Below are positions 53,634-64,000 of a DNA stretch of 64,000 nucleotides, piece by piece. The notes under the pieces are model-generated. The model saw only the letters and a program-made list of their open reading frames with translations, ran no database searches and was not told where the DNA came from. This DNA comes from Toxorhynchites rutilus septentrionalis. Taxonomy: Eukaryota; Arthropoda; Insecta; Diptera; Culicidae. The stretch is from NCBI RefSeq assembly GCF_029784135.1, contig NC_073744.1, positions 103,475,303-103,539,302 of the forward strand, read 5' to 3'. The number at the start of each line of letters is the position of its first letter. Positions within the stretch are counted from its first letter, which is position 1. The position numbers and the translations under genes are program-made.

Positions 53634-54097
53634 CGTGGACGTAACAAAGGAGGACAAGTTAAGGGAAAGGCAAAGTCCCACTCGAACCGTGCAGGTGTGC
53701 CGTTCCCCGTAGGTGTATCCGCCAATTGCTCAGCAAGGGTAGCTAGGCCGAGCGAGTTAGTACCAGTGCACCAGTCCACCAAGCCGGCGTTATATAGTTT
53801 CGGCCGCCGAAGTGATCGAATTGGCTGGTAAAGCAGCTCGCGACGATAAGAAAAACCGCATTCGGAACAGAACACATCAAGACAACAGGCAGTTGCAGCG
53901 AGTGGCGAGTGGCAAACGCAATCGCAAAACGGCATCAGGTAGCAGAAGAAAAAAGTTTGTTCTTTATACAAACTGCTTTGGTGGCAAATCCAGAACAAGG
54001 CGGCATCGAGGGCGTTCGAAATGGTTTTCTTCAAAACCACGAGTACTAAGTTTTCTAAATTGGAACCATTCCATAAAACAAGGCGCTTTTCAGGGCC
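53634..54097 (+). pseudogene. Histone H2A pseudogene 4
   Basis: The best-preserved N-terminal reading frame of the set: [20 protein letters not shown] then GVPFPVGVSAN. It breaks inside the histone fold. VIELAGKAARDDKK is in another frame, and the hairpin is at 54082-54097. Confidence 0.85.
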
Positions 54098-54653
54098 ATT
54101 AAACCTTCCAAAAAAGAGTTTAAGAAATACAGTTCAATGCTTTCTAAAACAATATCCAAAATAATAATAAAACACAAATTGATTTTTTCATAATTTGTTT
54201 GCCAGGATATGATGAGTATGTGTATTTGGCAGTTGTTCTGAGCTTATTGATTTTCACCAATTCTTAAATTGTTTCCAGATTGAAAGTACAGTAATTTACA
54301 ATTAGTTGGACATTTAGCTAATTGGACGGACATGTAATGCGACATATTTAGTTGGACATTTTTGTAAACATAGAGTTCGGGGTCCAAATTATGACCCCAC
54401 ATTGAAAGTTGACACTGTACCACTGTCATCGCAAATGTTCAATTACAGGATAAAATTACCTCCAATCCGATACAGAGTGGTGGTAATGCAACGTGCCATT
54501 GAATGTAATTTACTGTAAAATATGTCACAAGCTGCATGGGAAGAAATTTTCCAACTGTGAAAGCTGTGGCGAGTGGCAAACGCAATAGCTAAACAGGAAG
54601 GTTTAACCGAACAAGATGGGAATATCGAGTGATAACAAAAACACAACACCAAA

Positions 54654-54669
54654 GGTTCTTTTCAGAACC
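54654..54669 (+). promoter_or_regulatory. Histone-type 3' hairpin, copy B
   Basis: GGTTCTTTTCAGAACC, the equivalent of 4473-4488. Confidence 0.65.
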
Positions 54670-54847
54670 ATCAACATATTCATAAATAGTAAACAGTAAA
54701 CTAATCCATGTTTCAGGTAGATAGGTAGGTATTCACGTAGGAGAAGAAAATAAAACAATATATTTAAAATATATATTTAACAAAAGCCTTTGTATAGTCC
54801 TACGTCACTCCGGTTATGTCCCCGACATTACTCACCCGTCTTTTTTT

Positions 54848-55690
54848 TTGACGTAGGACTTCGTCTAACCGGAAGATATAGGGGGTGAAATGGAAATCTA
54901 GGCACTGAACAAGTAGGAAAAAATGCAAGATTTGGAACGCTTATAACTCGAGCATTTCTCAATAGATCGCAAAGGTTTTTGCATCAATTGATAGGAAATA
55001 TATCTACGCATCTATCATAACGAATAACATTTCATTTTTCTTGAGATAAATAATTGAATAATTGTGAAATATCAAGCATTGTCCAAATGCACTATGTGCC
55101 CATTTTTGATTGGTCCATTTTGTGCTCCTCAAATCGTACCGACCAAAACGGGCAACCAGAGCAGCAGCGAAATAGAATGAAGCACGATTGGAAAGTAAAA
55201 AGAAAACGAATGAACGAAACATTGGTCGCAGTCTCACACATGCGTAATTCTCGAGCCAGCCAGTCAGCTTAAAAATCCCCGCTCCGTTAAGGTACGGTAA
55301 TGTGCTCAATAGTGAAATATATGATAGTGAACGAGCTGATGACCACCTATGCATTCCCTATCACAGCCTTCATTTTGATTGTACTATATGTGTATACGCC
55401 GAAAGATGCCCGACGTTGAACATTTAATAAGTACGAAGCCTTCAGAAAAAAATCAAGAATCAAGTTTGTAAAAAAAAACGCAAAAACACAACACCAAAGG
55501 TTCTTTTCAGAACCCCCAACATGTTCATAAAGAGTAAACAGTAAACTAATCAATTTTTCAGGTAGATAGGTAGGTATTTACGTAGGAGAAGAAAATAAAA
55601 CAATATATTTAAAATATATATTTAGCAAAAGCTGTCCCCTTTGTATAGTCCTACGTCACTCCGGTTATGTCACCGACATTACCCATCCGT
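54848..55690 (+). repeat. Second promoter-hairpin unit of copy B
   Basis: The equivalent of 4634-5294 plus the tail found at 9272-9383 in A. It shows the unit without insertion, with its hairpin at 55499-55514. This segment is the uninterrupted E0 target (55577-55594). Confidence 0.7.
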
Positions 55691-56176
55691 CTTTTTTTTT
55701 CATCCAAAATATATATTTTTATTAAGGCTCATATGGCGTCAGGCTAACGGGGCCGGGAGTTCAATATTTTGACAATGTTTGCTTAGACTATGTTAGTAAT
55801 ATGTAACCGATTACTCGCTGTTGGCTCGAGGTTAGTATTACAAGTGTTCTAATAATTGGTATGTTGCAGATGCTCTGTACGTGTGCCCGACACGGGATAC
55901 TTCCTATTGGGATGCAGCTGACCATTAATCAGCAACCCCCCCCCCTTGTCTGTACCCCATATCTAGCGTGGTGCGTCTTTCTCGACTCGAGGAATCCAGG
56001 ATAGAATGGTCACGAGCCGGCGCAATCATCAGCTCGTGTAGAGTTGTCATGAGCGGTACAACCTTTGGCTCTTGTTGAATGATCTGTAAAGAGTGTGTGT
56101 ATGTATTGCCGCGACTAAGTAAAAGTTTATAGTTTGGATAGGAGGGATATGAAACGGGGACACAACGAAGGAAACG

Positions 56177-59100
56177 TTAAACGTTGACATCGGCGTTTCT
56201 GAGGAACATGTATAGATGAAGCAGAAGATCAGGATCACGGCTACCTAAGATATCCCGGACGGGGATATCCGATTGTCTGCCTTGTGCTCTCAGTGCTCTA
56301 GAGAGCTGAGAGCGAGCAGCATGGAACCAAATACACGACCAGACAACATGCTCGATGTCGTGGTAGCCATCGCCACAATCATAAAGTTTGTTTGCTGCGA
56401 GCCCAATGCGATAGAGATGCGCGTTTAGGTTGTAGTGATTGGACATAAGCCGAGATATCACGCGAATGAAATCACGACCTACATTCAATCCCTTGAACCA
56501 TGCACTCGTCGAGACCTTAGGGATAATCGTGTGTAACCAACGACCGAACTCATCACCACTCCACATGCGCTGCCAACTTATTAGCGTATACTAACGAGGA
56601 ATGTGGAAAAATTCATTATAAGCAATTTGCCTTTCAAAAAGTGTGCCTCCGCTTTCTCATTTCCCGGAATCGAGCAATGAGAGGGAACCCATGCTAATCT
56701 TGAATAATTTTTCGACCAAAACACTCAATAGTTGTCTTATTCTTGTTAGGAAATAAGTTACTATACTTTCATTGAGCGGATTGCCTCTATTGAGCTGAGA
56801 CTGTCTGAAAAAATAAGATAGTGGTCGATGGGCAATGTTTCAATGATCCCTAATGCGTAATATATCGCACCCAGTTCAGCGACATACACGGAACAAGGAT
56901 CTTTGAGTTTGAAAGAGGCACTGGAATTTTCATTGAAGATGCCGAAGCCAGTGGTCCCGTTTATGAATGAACCGTAAAGAACATTTTATCAGATCTAACT
57001 TTCCCATATTCCCATATAGGTGATCTAGGATTCCATGGATTTTTTGTCGCATGGACAGATCAAAAGTGACAGAGGAATTGCAGAAGTATGGGAAGCAAAC
57101 TTGGTTGGAGATGCCTGGTGAAGGGTGCACGTCGTGGGTAAGGTACTCATGGTATAAAGACATAAAACTTGACTGAGGAGTCAGTTGAAGTAGATTTTCG
57201 AAGTTATCAATCACCAATGGATTCATGATCTTGCAACGGATGAGAAATCTGTAGGATAATTCTGTGAACCGAAGAGTAAGCGGGGGTACTCCTGCCAAAA
57301 CTTTGAGACTCATCGTATGTGTCGAATGCAAACACCCCATGGCTATACGCAAGCAACGATATTGTATTCTCTCCAGCTTGAGAATATGAATCCTGGCAGC
57401 TGATCGGAAGCAAAAACTGCCATATTCTAACACTGATAATATCGTTGTTTTGTACAACTGAATGAGGTCTCCTGGATGGGCACCCCACCATGTTCCGGTA
57501 ATTGTTTGGAGAAAATTGATTCTTTGCTGGCATTTCTGTTTCAAATACGCAATGTGTCTCCCCCAGGTACACTTAGAATCAAAATATACACTCAGGTATT
57601 TGAAAAACATAGAGTGTTGGATCGTTTTGCCGGATAGGTAAAGCTGGAATTGGGCGGGTTCGTGCTTCCTAGAAAAAACGACCATTTCAGTTTTCTCCGT
57701 AGAGAATTCAATACCCAGCTTGAGGGCCCACGTGAACAGATTGTTCAGGGTAACTTGCAACGACTTTCGCAGAACGACGGGATTAGTACCCGTGATGGAA
57801 ATAACTCCATCGTCTGCAAGTTGTCTCAGCGTGCAGTCTCTAGTTAGACAATCATCCATATCATTGACGTAAAAACTGTACAAGAGGGGGCTTAGGCAGG
57901 AGCCTTGTGGTAGGCCCATAAAACAGTAACGAGAAGATTTCGAGCTGCCATGAGATAAAATCATGTGCTTTTCTGACAGTAAATTGTACAGGAAATTATT
58001 GAGAATTGGTGAAAGTCCACGATTATGAAGCTTCTCTGAGAGAATTTCCATGGAAACTGAATCAAATGCCCCTTTGATATCGAGAAAAACGGAAGCCATT
58101 TGTTCTTTGCGAGCAAATGCGATTTGGATTTCAGAAGATAGCAGCGCGAGACAATCATTTGTCCCTTTACCTCGGCGGAAGCCAAACTTCGTATTTGACA
58201 GCAAATTGTTCGTTTCGACCCACTTGTCCAAACGAAGTAGAATCATTTTCTCTAACAATTTACGAATACAGGATAACATTGCAATCGGCCTATACGAGTT
58301 GTGATCGCAAGCCGGCTTGTTGGGTTTCCGTATGGCTATCACTCTCACTTGTCTCCAGTCATGCGGGACAATATTCAGCTCCAGAAACTTGTTGAACAAG
58401 TTCAGCAAACGCTGTTTTGCCAAGTCGGGAAGATTCTTCAACAAGTTGAATTTAATCTTGTCCGACCCCGGAGCTGAATTGTTACATGAGAGAAGGGCAA
58501 TTGAGAATTCCACCATCGAAAAATTCTCATAATCGCTTTGAAGTGGAATGTCGCGTACGACGTTTTGTGCAGGAACGGTGTCGGGGCAAACCTTCCTTGC
58601 AAAGTTAAAAATCCAACGGTCAGAGTATTCCTCACTTTCGTTTGTATGGTTCCAGCCACGCATTTTCCTAGCCGTATTCCAAAGAGTGCTCATAGCGGTC
58701 TCCCTTGACAAACCATTGACGAACTTCCGCCAATATCCACGCTTTTTTGCTTTAATCAAACCTTTTAGTTTGGCTTCTAGAGTCTGGTACTTTAGAAACC
58801 ATTCCACTAAACCAGTTTTCCTGATTTTTTTGAAAGCGGATGATTTTTCAAGGTAGACCTTTGAACATTCCTTGTCCCACCAAAGTGATGGAGGACGACG
58901 TCGGAAAGTGGTAGCCGGTACACGTTTCTTTTGATCTTGAAGTGCGCTTTCGTAAATCAAACTCGATATAAAGTTATACTCTTCGAGTGGAGGAAGTTCA
59001 TGCATTGAAACAATTGCTTCAGATATTATTTCCGCAAATGTTCTCCAGTCAATATTCTTCGTGAGGTCATACGAAATATTGACTGACTCACGAGAGCTTG

Positions 59101-59805
59101 ATTCATTAGCGATCGATAAAATTATTGGTAGGTGATCACTACCGTGGGGATCTTGGATTACCTTCCACATGCAATCCAGGGATAACGAAGAAGAGCATAG
59201 AGATATGTCTAGCATGCTTGCCCGTGCAGGAGGGTTGGCTATTCTGGTTGCTTCCCCAGTATTCAAAACTGTCAATTTGAAGTTGTCGCACAGATCATAA
59301 ATCAAAGTGGCACGGTTGTCATCGTAGAGTGATCCCCATGCTGTTCCATGGGAGTTGAAATCACCTAAGATTAACCGCGGCTCCGGCATTGCCTCGATAG
59401 TATCAAAGAATTGATGGCGGCCTACCGTAGTTCTGGGAGGGATATATATCGAAGCAATGCAGAGGTCTTTGCCATTGATTTGTGTCAAGCAACAACTTCA
59501 ATGCCTGTCATCGATGGGAGAGTGACTCTATAGAAGGAGTGACATTTTTTAATCCCCAATAGTACGCCACCAAACGAGTCATTTCGATCGAGGCGAATAA
59601 TGTTGAAATCGTGGAAATTCAGCTCATCGGCTGGAGAAAGCCATGTTTCACAGAGAGAAAATACATCACAGTTAGAGCTGTGAACTACAAATTTAAACTG
59701 ATCTAGTTTAGGAATGATGCAATTCCACTGTATTACAGTGGTCAAATCCTTGACCTCTTGCACTGAATCAGGCATCGAGGGAAATGAACGCTGCCAAAAA
59801 ACCAC
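56177..59805 (-). pseudogene. I-B second frame: endonuclease, RT, RNase H
   Basis: The endonuclease start is at 59485-59805 (VIQWNC, CETWLSPADELNFHDFNIIR). A one-base shift near 59487 leads to a long frame to 56930 with ILGDFNSHGTAWGSL, RPIAMLSCIRKLLEKMIL, LDIKGAFDSV, GLPQGSCLSP and LADDGVISI. Deletions and shifts follow in the RNase H region (56580-57020). The C-terminus is open again at 56177-56566. It cannot act by itself. Confidence 0.85.
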
Positions 59806-61168
59806 ATTTTTCTTTCAAAAATGTTCTCACAATTGGAAGCAAACATAATACTATGCTTTTAAGAGGGTCATTTATATTTAAAGCATTTAAAATGTTGTCC
59901 ACCAGGTCAGAAAGCGCAAGCAAGCCAGATTGTGGCTGTTGCCTCGACCGCGAAAAAGGAGCAGACGTGTTGGGTGCTGCTCCGGGAAGTGCTGAGGACC
60001 CCTGGTGCGTAGAAGAACCGCTTAAATCAGGAGGTACTTGCTTCGGTCTATTCTCAGCACGTTCGATTCGAGTTTTCATTCCAACTTGGGAAGTTTCGGT
60101 TTTCTTTCTGGGGAGTGATGGAAAAGAAGTAATTTTTCTTTTCCTGATGGCACCCTGCGATGTACCAGAGCTTCCTGCATTGGGAGCGTCAGCAACAGGC
60201 TCGTCGTTCTGCAGAATGGAGTAAGGATTGTCCTGAGTCGTTGGAACGGGACTCTTAAGCATTTCTGCATAAGTCCCCTTGGAACGTTCTTTTAAGGAAC
60301 GCTTGATTTTTTCCCCTCGTTGTATGTACACCGGGCATTGAGTAAGATCATGAGGAGTCCCGCCGCAATGAAGACACTTGCGCTCTTTCGGGCAAGGATT
60401 CTCATCATGGCTCTCTTCACAATCTGCGCAACGTTTTTTGTTGCAACAATAGGCGGCCGTGTGACCGAGTTGCATACATTTGTTGCATTTCATTACCCGG
60501 GGTACAAACAACGGGGTACGAACAGGTAAACGAAGTGCACCTTTTGCAACGTAGTTTGGAAGGGCGGAACCCTCAAATGTCACACGAAAAGAGTTTATCC
60601 GATTGAGAACTCTTTTGTCATTTTTAAGTGACACAGATTTCAGTCGATCGCATGCAAGAATCTTCACACTTTTAAGTGAGGAGTTCTTGAAGCGACCGAC
60701 ACCATCGAGTATCTCTTTTCGACTCAAACCCTTTTCGTTTATTACACCATCTATTTCAACGTTGCAACAGGGTACGTATACGCGATAATCTATCGCAAAG
60801 AGATCACAGCGCGTTATTTCATTCGCTTGGGTTCTGCTGGAGACGACAACTCGTAATTTGTCTGGTCCCATCCGAGTAATCTCGGTAACTTCGGAAAATT
60901 TCTGTGTCAACTCTTTTGAGATGCGAATGACGTTAAGAGGTTTGGATTTTCGTCTAAAGTATACGATAAATGGGCCTTTGGCGCCATCAGGGTATTCTTT
61001 TAGACGAAAATCCTGCTTCTCGTCGTTTTCCTCATCTTCAGAGCTTTCTATCTCGTATACAGAATTTTCCTCCTCATCTTCTGTTTCATCCTCCTGCTCT
61101 TCAGGAGGAGGTTCATTATCTGCTATATTCTTTGGCGTGGATGAGGGATCCTCCCCGCCCTCTGCCAT
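59768..61168 (-). CDS. I-B first frame: gag-like protein
   Basis: An intact 466-residue frame from the ATG at 61168. A strongly acidic N-terminus (~15-50) precedes an RNA-binding domain (GPFIVYFRRKSKPLNVIRIS, FRVTFEGSALPNYV). Zinc knuckles CNKCMQLGHTAAYC, CADCEESHDENPC and CLHCGGTPHDLTQC lie near 215-270. A basic linker and a C-terminal hydrophobic helix (LSDLVDNILNALNINDPLKS) follow, as in I-A. The N-terminal acidic extension is absent in I-A. The open frame beside a broken pol suggests only modest age. Confidence 0.8.
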   Translation of the reverse strand: MAEGGEDPSSTPKNIADNEPPPEEQEDETEDEEENSVYEIESSEDEENDEKQDFRLKEYPDGAKGPFIVYFRRKSKPLNVIRISKELTQKFSEVTEITRMGPDKLRVVVSSRTQANEITRCDLFAIDYRVYVPCCNVEIDGVINEKGLSRKEILDGVGRFKNSSLKSVKILACDRLKSVSLKNDKRVLNRINSFRVTFEGSALPNYVAKGALRLPVRTPLFVPRVMKCNKCMQLGHTAAYCCNKKRCADCEESHDENPCPKERKCLHCGGTPHDLTQCPVYIQRGEKIKRSLKERSKGTYAEMLKSPVPTTQDNPYSILQNDEPVADAPNAGSSGTSQGAIRKRKITSFPSLPRKKTETSQVGMKTRIERAENRPKQVPPDLSGSSTHQGSSALPGAAPNTSAPFSRSRQQPQSGLLALSDLVDNILNALNINDPLKSIVLCLLPIVRTFLKEKCGFLAAFISLDA

Positions 61169-61200
61169 ATTAATAAAAACGAAGAAGTAGACAACTGTTC

Positions 61201-62345
61201 GATATGAACAGAATATGATAATTTGGAAAATATAAATTAGTAAAAGAAATTATATTTCTATATTAGTTATTGTTGAAAATTTTATTTATTTCAATTTTTG
61301 TTATGTGTAATTTGAAAATGAAAAAAATTCCAATAAAAGTTCAACAGTGATGTAAGAAATGAACACCCCTAATGCCAACGCTTGCCGATATGAAAAAAAA
61401 TGGGTGGGTTATATCTATGATATAACCGCAAGGTTGACGTGGGACTATCTTAGCTTAGCAATCATTTGTTTGTATTGATTAAATTTTTGATTGAATGAAA
61501 CAATTTCCCAATTCAATTAAATGTGAGTAAAATTATTGTACAAAGGCTATGTAAGGTCGATTCATGCATTGTGATAGATTATGTTATTCGTTTCAAGTAA
61601 ATTTAATGACAGTCCTTTTACATTTGGTATGATGGATTGGACAAAATATGTGAACGGAAGAATTATCAAACGATTATTTATTTTACTTCTACCCCTAAAG
61701 TTTGCATCTCTCAAGTGTATGTACTTCTCGAACTGCGAATTTGCTTGATTTGATGAACTTTAGGCACTCAGTTTCGAACATGTACCTTAAACGCATATTG
61801 TTTAATCAATAGGCGTTATCGCAGCAAATGGTTATCAACATTTTGCCTAATCATCAAATGGTGTGCTTAGAAATTCTGTGAGCTGAACATATGAAGGCAT
61901 ATCCTTCAATGCAATCTTGAATAACCGAGCAAAAACGTTGTACCCGTACCCGCTATGCAAAACAAAACTGCGGGTGCAGAAATACCCCCGACTTGCATGA
62001 ACCAATAACTTCAACTTCTATAGAACAAAAATACCTCCGACCTGCATGAATTTGCAATGCCAATTTCTCCAGGCACATTAGTTTTGAAATCTCTGTTAGG
62101 GAACACACCGAACAAAAGCTCGCCCTACTTTCATGTATTTTCAATGCCGATTTCCACAAGTTTGCTTGGTTTTGATGGTCGTATTGGGGAAACCGTAAAT
62201 CGGGCCAATCAAAACAAGGCAGTTAGCGCGTTTAGATAACGCTCAACATGTCACAGTTAATCAATTGTTTATCTAATGAAACATAACATTCTATTAATTG
62301 TGATAGATGCGTAAGATGAAAAATTACACACTAGAAACGGATGTA
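61201..62345. other. Non-coding DNA with imperfect short repeats
   Basis: No gene is seen. 61965-62170 carries three imperfect ~70-base repeats around CC(T/C)(A/C)C(T/C)T(G/T)CATGA and AATGCC(A/G)ATTTC. GACGTGGGACTATCTT near 61437 recalls the histone-repeat edge. Confidence 0.4.
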
Positions 62346-62682
62346 AAAAAGACGGGTGAGTAATGTCGGGGACAGGACTATACAAAGGGGACAGCTTTTG
62401 TTAAATATATATTTTAAATATATTGATTTATTTTCTTCTCCTACGTGAATACCTACCTATCTACCTTAAAAATGGATTAGTTTACTGTTTACTCTTCATG
62501 AATATGTTGATGGTTCTGAAAAGAACCTTTGGTGTTGTGTTTTTGTTATCACTCGATATTCCCATCTTGTTCGGTTAAACCTTCCTGTTTAGCTATTGCG
62601 TTTGCCACTCGCCACAGCTTTCACAGTTGGAAAATTTCTTCCCATCCAGCTTGTGACATGTTGTTCAGTAAATTACATTTGA

Positions 62683-62996
62683 TGCGACGTGCCGGAGAAA
62701 CACTTTGCCACTCACTGAAACTAATTGTTGCCTTGATGAGCGCCGAACCGAAGCTGCTCTGTTCTTGATGCGGGTTTTCCGATTGTCGTGAGCAGCTTTG
62801 CAAGCCAACTCGAGCACTCCGACGGCCGAAACTCTATAATCGCTGTTAGGTATACTGGTGCTCCGGCACCAATCCGTTCGGCCTAGTTACCCTTGCCGAG
62901 CAATCAGTGAATGCGACCAACAGGGAACTGGAGACTTGCACGATTCGAGTGAGACTTTGCCTTTCCCTTAACTTGTCCTCCTTTGTTACGTCCACG
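62683..62996 (-). pseudogene. Histone H2A pseudogene 5
   Basis: On the minus strand [20 protein letters not shown] is followed by [13 protein letters not shown] drift. Further on, GAPVYL-like and ELACKAAHDNRKTRI-like segments of the H2A fold appear in shifted frames. It is the most independent copy, with different lesions from pseudogenes 1-4. Confidence 0.75.
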
Positions 62997-63049
62997 ATGC
63001 CGATGCCGTACAACCACACGGGTTTGCGGTTTGAAAGAAAATAAGATAT

Positions 63050-63249
63050 TTTTTTGGGTCCGCGTGTTTTATACTCTAGCGGTACACACTCACAGGATAG
63101 AGACAAATCGGCAAACTCAGCCAGAGGGGCGAGTCCAACGAGACGAACGAATGAGCGTTAAAAGGGAGCGATGGCAAAAAAATACATTCATTACGATTTG
63201 TTCGCTCGTTGGATTCACATGCAGGCTAAAAAGGGTCCTTTTCAGGATC
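63050..63249 (+). pseudogene. Truncated divergent histone-like gene, inverted copy
   Basis: MAKKYIHYDLFARWIHMQAK is followed by the hairpin GGTCCTTTTCAGGATC at 63234-63249. The uninterrupted promoter between it and pseudogene 5 shows the original divergent arrangement. Confidence 0.5.
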
Positions 63250-63824
63250 ACAAAATTATCTTCAATCTAAAGAGTTTATTGCTTTGTTATCACTCGATAT
63301 CCCCATCTTGTTCGGCTAAACCTTGCTGTTTAGCGCTTGCATTTGCCACTCGCCACAGCTTTCACAGTTGGAAAATTTCTTCCCATCCAGCTTGTGACAT
63401 ATTTTACAGTAAATTACATTCAATGGCACGTCGCATTACCACCACTCAGTATCGGATTGGAGGTAATTTTAACCTGTAATTGAACATTTGCGATGACAGT
63501 GGTACAGTGTCGACCTTCAATGTGGGGTCATAATTTGGACCCCGAACTCTATGTTTACAAAAATGTCCAACTAAATATGTCGCATTACTGGTCCGACCAA
63601 TTAGCTAAATGTCGAGATAAGTGTAAATTACTGTACTTTCAATCTAGAAGCAATTTAAGAATTGGTGAAAATCAATAAGCTCAGAACAACTGCCAAATTC
63701 ACATACTCATCATATCCTGGCAAACAAATTATGAAAAAATCAATTTGTGTTTTATTATTATTTTGGATATTGTTTTAGAAAGCATTGAACTGTATTTCCT
63801 AAACTCTTTTTTGGAAGGTTTAAT

Positions 63825-64000
63825 GGCCCTGAAAAGCGCCTTGTTTTATGGAATGGTTCAAATTTAGAAAACTTAGTACTCGTGGCTTTGAAAAAAACCA
63901 TTTCGAACGCCCTCGATGCCGCCTTGTTCTGGATTTGCCACCAAAGCAGTGTGTATTAAGAACAAACTTTTTTCTTCTGCTACCTGATGCCGTTTTGCGA
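63825..64000 (-). pseudogene. Histone H2A pseudogene 6, 3' part
   Basis: The 3' half of an H2A unit with the hairpin at 63825-63840 (GGCGCTTTTCAGGGCC on the minus strand). The rest lies beyond the window. Confidence 0.65.

Larger units (their letters stand above)
50106..55700 (+). repeat. Histone-derived composite repeat, copy B
   Basis: A direct duplicate of copy A with few differences. It contains the same two H2A pseudogenes, divergent gene stub and promoter-hairpin unit. It differs by an I-like fragment (51280-52688) and by keeping a full repeat terminus between its two subunits (CACTCCGGTTATG to CCCGTCTTTT, 54808-54848), which is deleted in A at ~4631. Confidence 0.85.
55691..61200 (-). 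mobile_element. I-like non-LTR retrotransposon I-B, damaged
   Basis: The 3' poly(A) appears as a T run at 55691-55700, merging with the end of copy B. The 5' boundary is not fixed and lies somewhere between 61168 and ~61440. The gag frame is intact and the pol frame broken. It is a different family from I-A and the source family of fragments C, D and the 48225-49405 gag pieces. Confidence 0.75.
62346..64000 (-). repeat. Histone-derived composite repeat, inverted copy, runs off window
   Basis: It begins with the repeat edge AAGACGGGTGAGTAATGTCG and runs on the minus strand relative to A and B. It is more diverged, lacks the 270-base retroposon and carries deletions of its own. It contains pseudogenes 5 and 6, the divergent stub and three hairpins, including one on the minus strand at 62512-62527. 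Confidence 0.8.

Noticed and set aside
1..64000. Endogenous viral elements (common in Aedes next to such repeats)
   Set aside because: No flavivirus-, rhabdovirus- or other virus-like protein was seen in any frame; all long frames belong to transposable elements.

Overview
The window is mosquito genomic DNA, most likely Aedes or a close culicine relative. The main evidence is an intact DD37E Tc1/mariner-superfamily transposon (ITmD37E, a family described from mosquitoes), DD34D mariners, several I-clade, R1-clade and Jockey/CR1-like non-LTR retrotransposons, an RLE-type (R2/R4/Dong-like) element, a tRNA-derived SINE and many small non-autonomous DNA elements. Apart from one good candidate host exon (28974-29088, minus), no host protein gene is visible. 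This is a dense, nested, repeat-built region.

Layout. 1347-9383 is a composite repeat (copy A) built from decayed histone genes: histone H2A pseudogenes, TATA/CCAAT-type promoters and histone-type 3' hairpins. A 5'-truncated Jockey/CR1-like element (5365-9271) sits in it. 10421-22873 is a 12.5-kb minus-strand compound insertion bounded by one 14-bp duplication. It holds an RLE-type element (E3) joined head-to-tail to a 5'-truncated R1-clade element (E2), with a second R1-clade element (E1) nested in E2. 22888-30330 holds a SINE, TTAA-bounded elements, a candidate solo LTR, the intact ITmD37E, an R1 remnant, the host exon and a ~140-bp tandem repeat. 30331-32501 is two adjacent mariners.

32562-48135 is a Jockey/CR1-like element (E5) split by a hAT-like element, which itself received an I-like fragment and a mariner fragment. 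A ~2.7-kb part of this was then duplicated in tandem (35902-39562 and 39563-48135), and the second copy received a complete I-like element with both reading frames intact (40325-46188). 48225-50105 holds an I-like gag fragment split by a hAT-like MITE, then a Copia pol fragment. 50106-55700 is copy B of the histone-derived repeat, nearly identical to copy A but lacking the 5365-9271 insertion and carrying a different one (51280-52688). 55691 to about 61200 is a second, damaged I-like element on the minus strand. 62346-64000 is an older inverted copy of the histone-derived repeat.

The genes do not form a pathway. They are competing mobile elements, and their nesting, target-site duplications and empty-site comparisons between duplicated blocks give a relative chronology. 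The observations most worth following are the histone-derived repeat family with retained 3' processing hairpins, and the E3-E2 chimera that shares a single target-site duplication.
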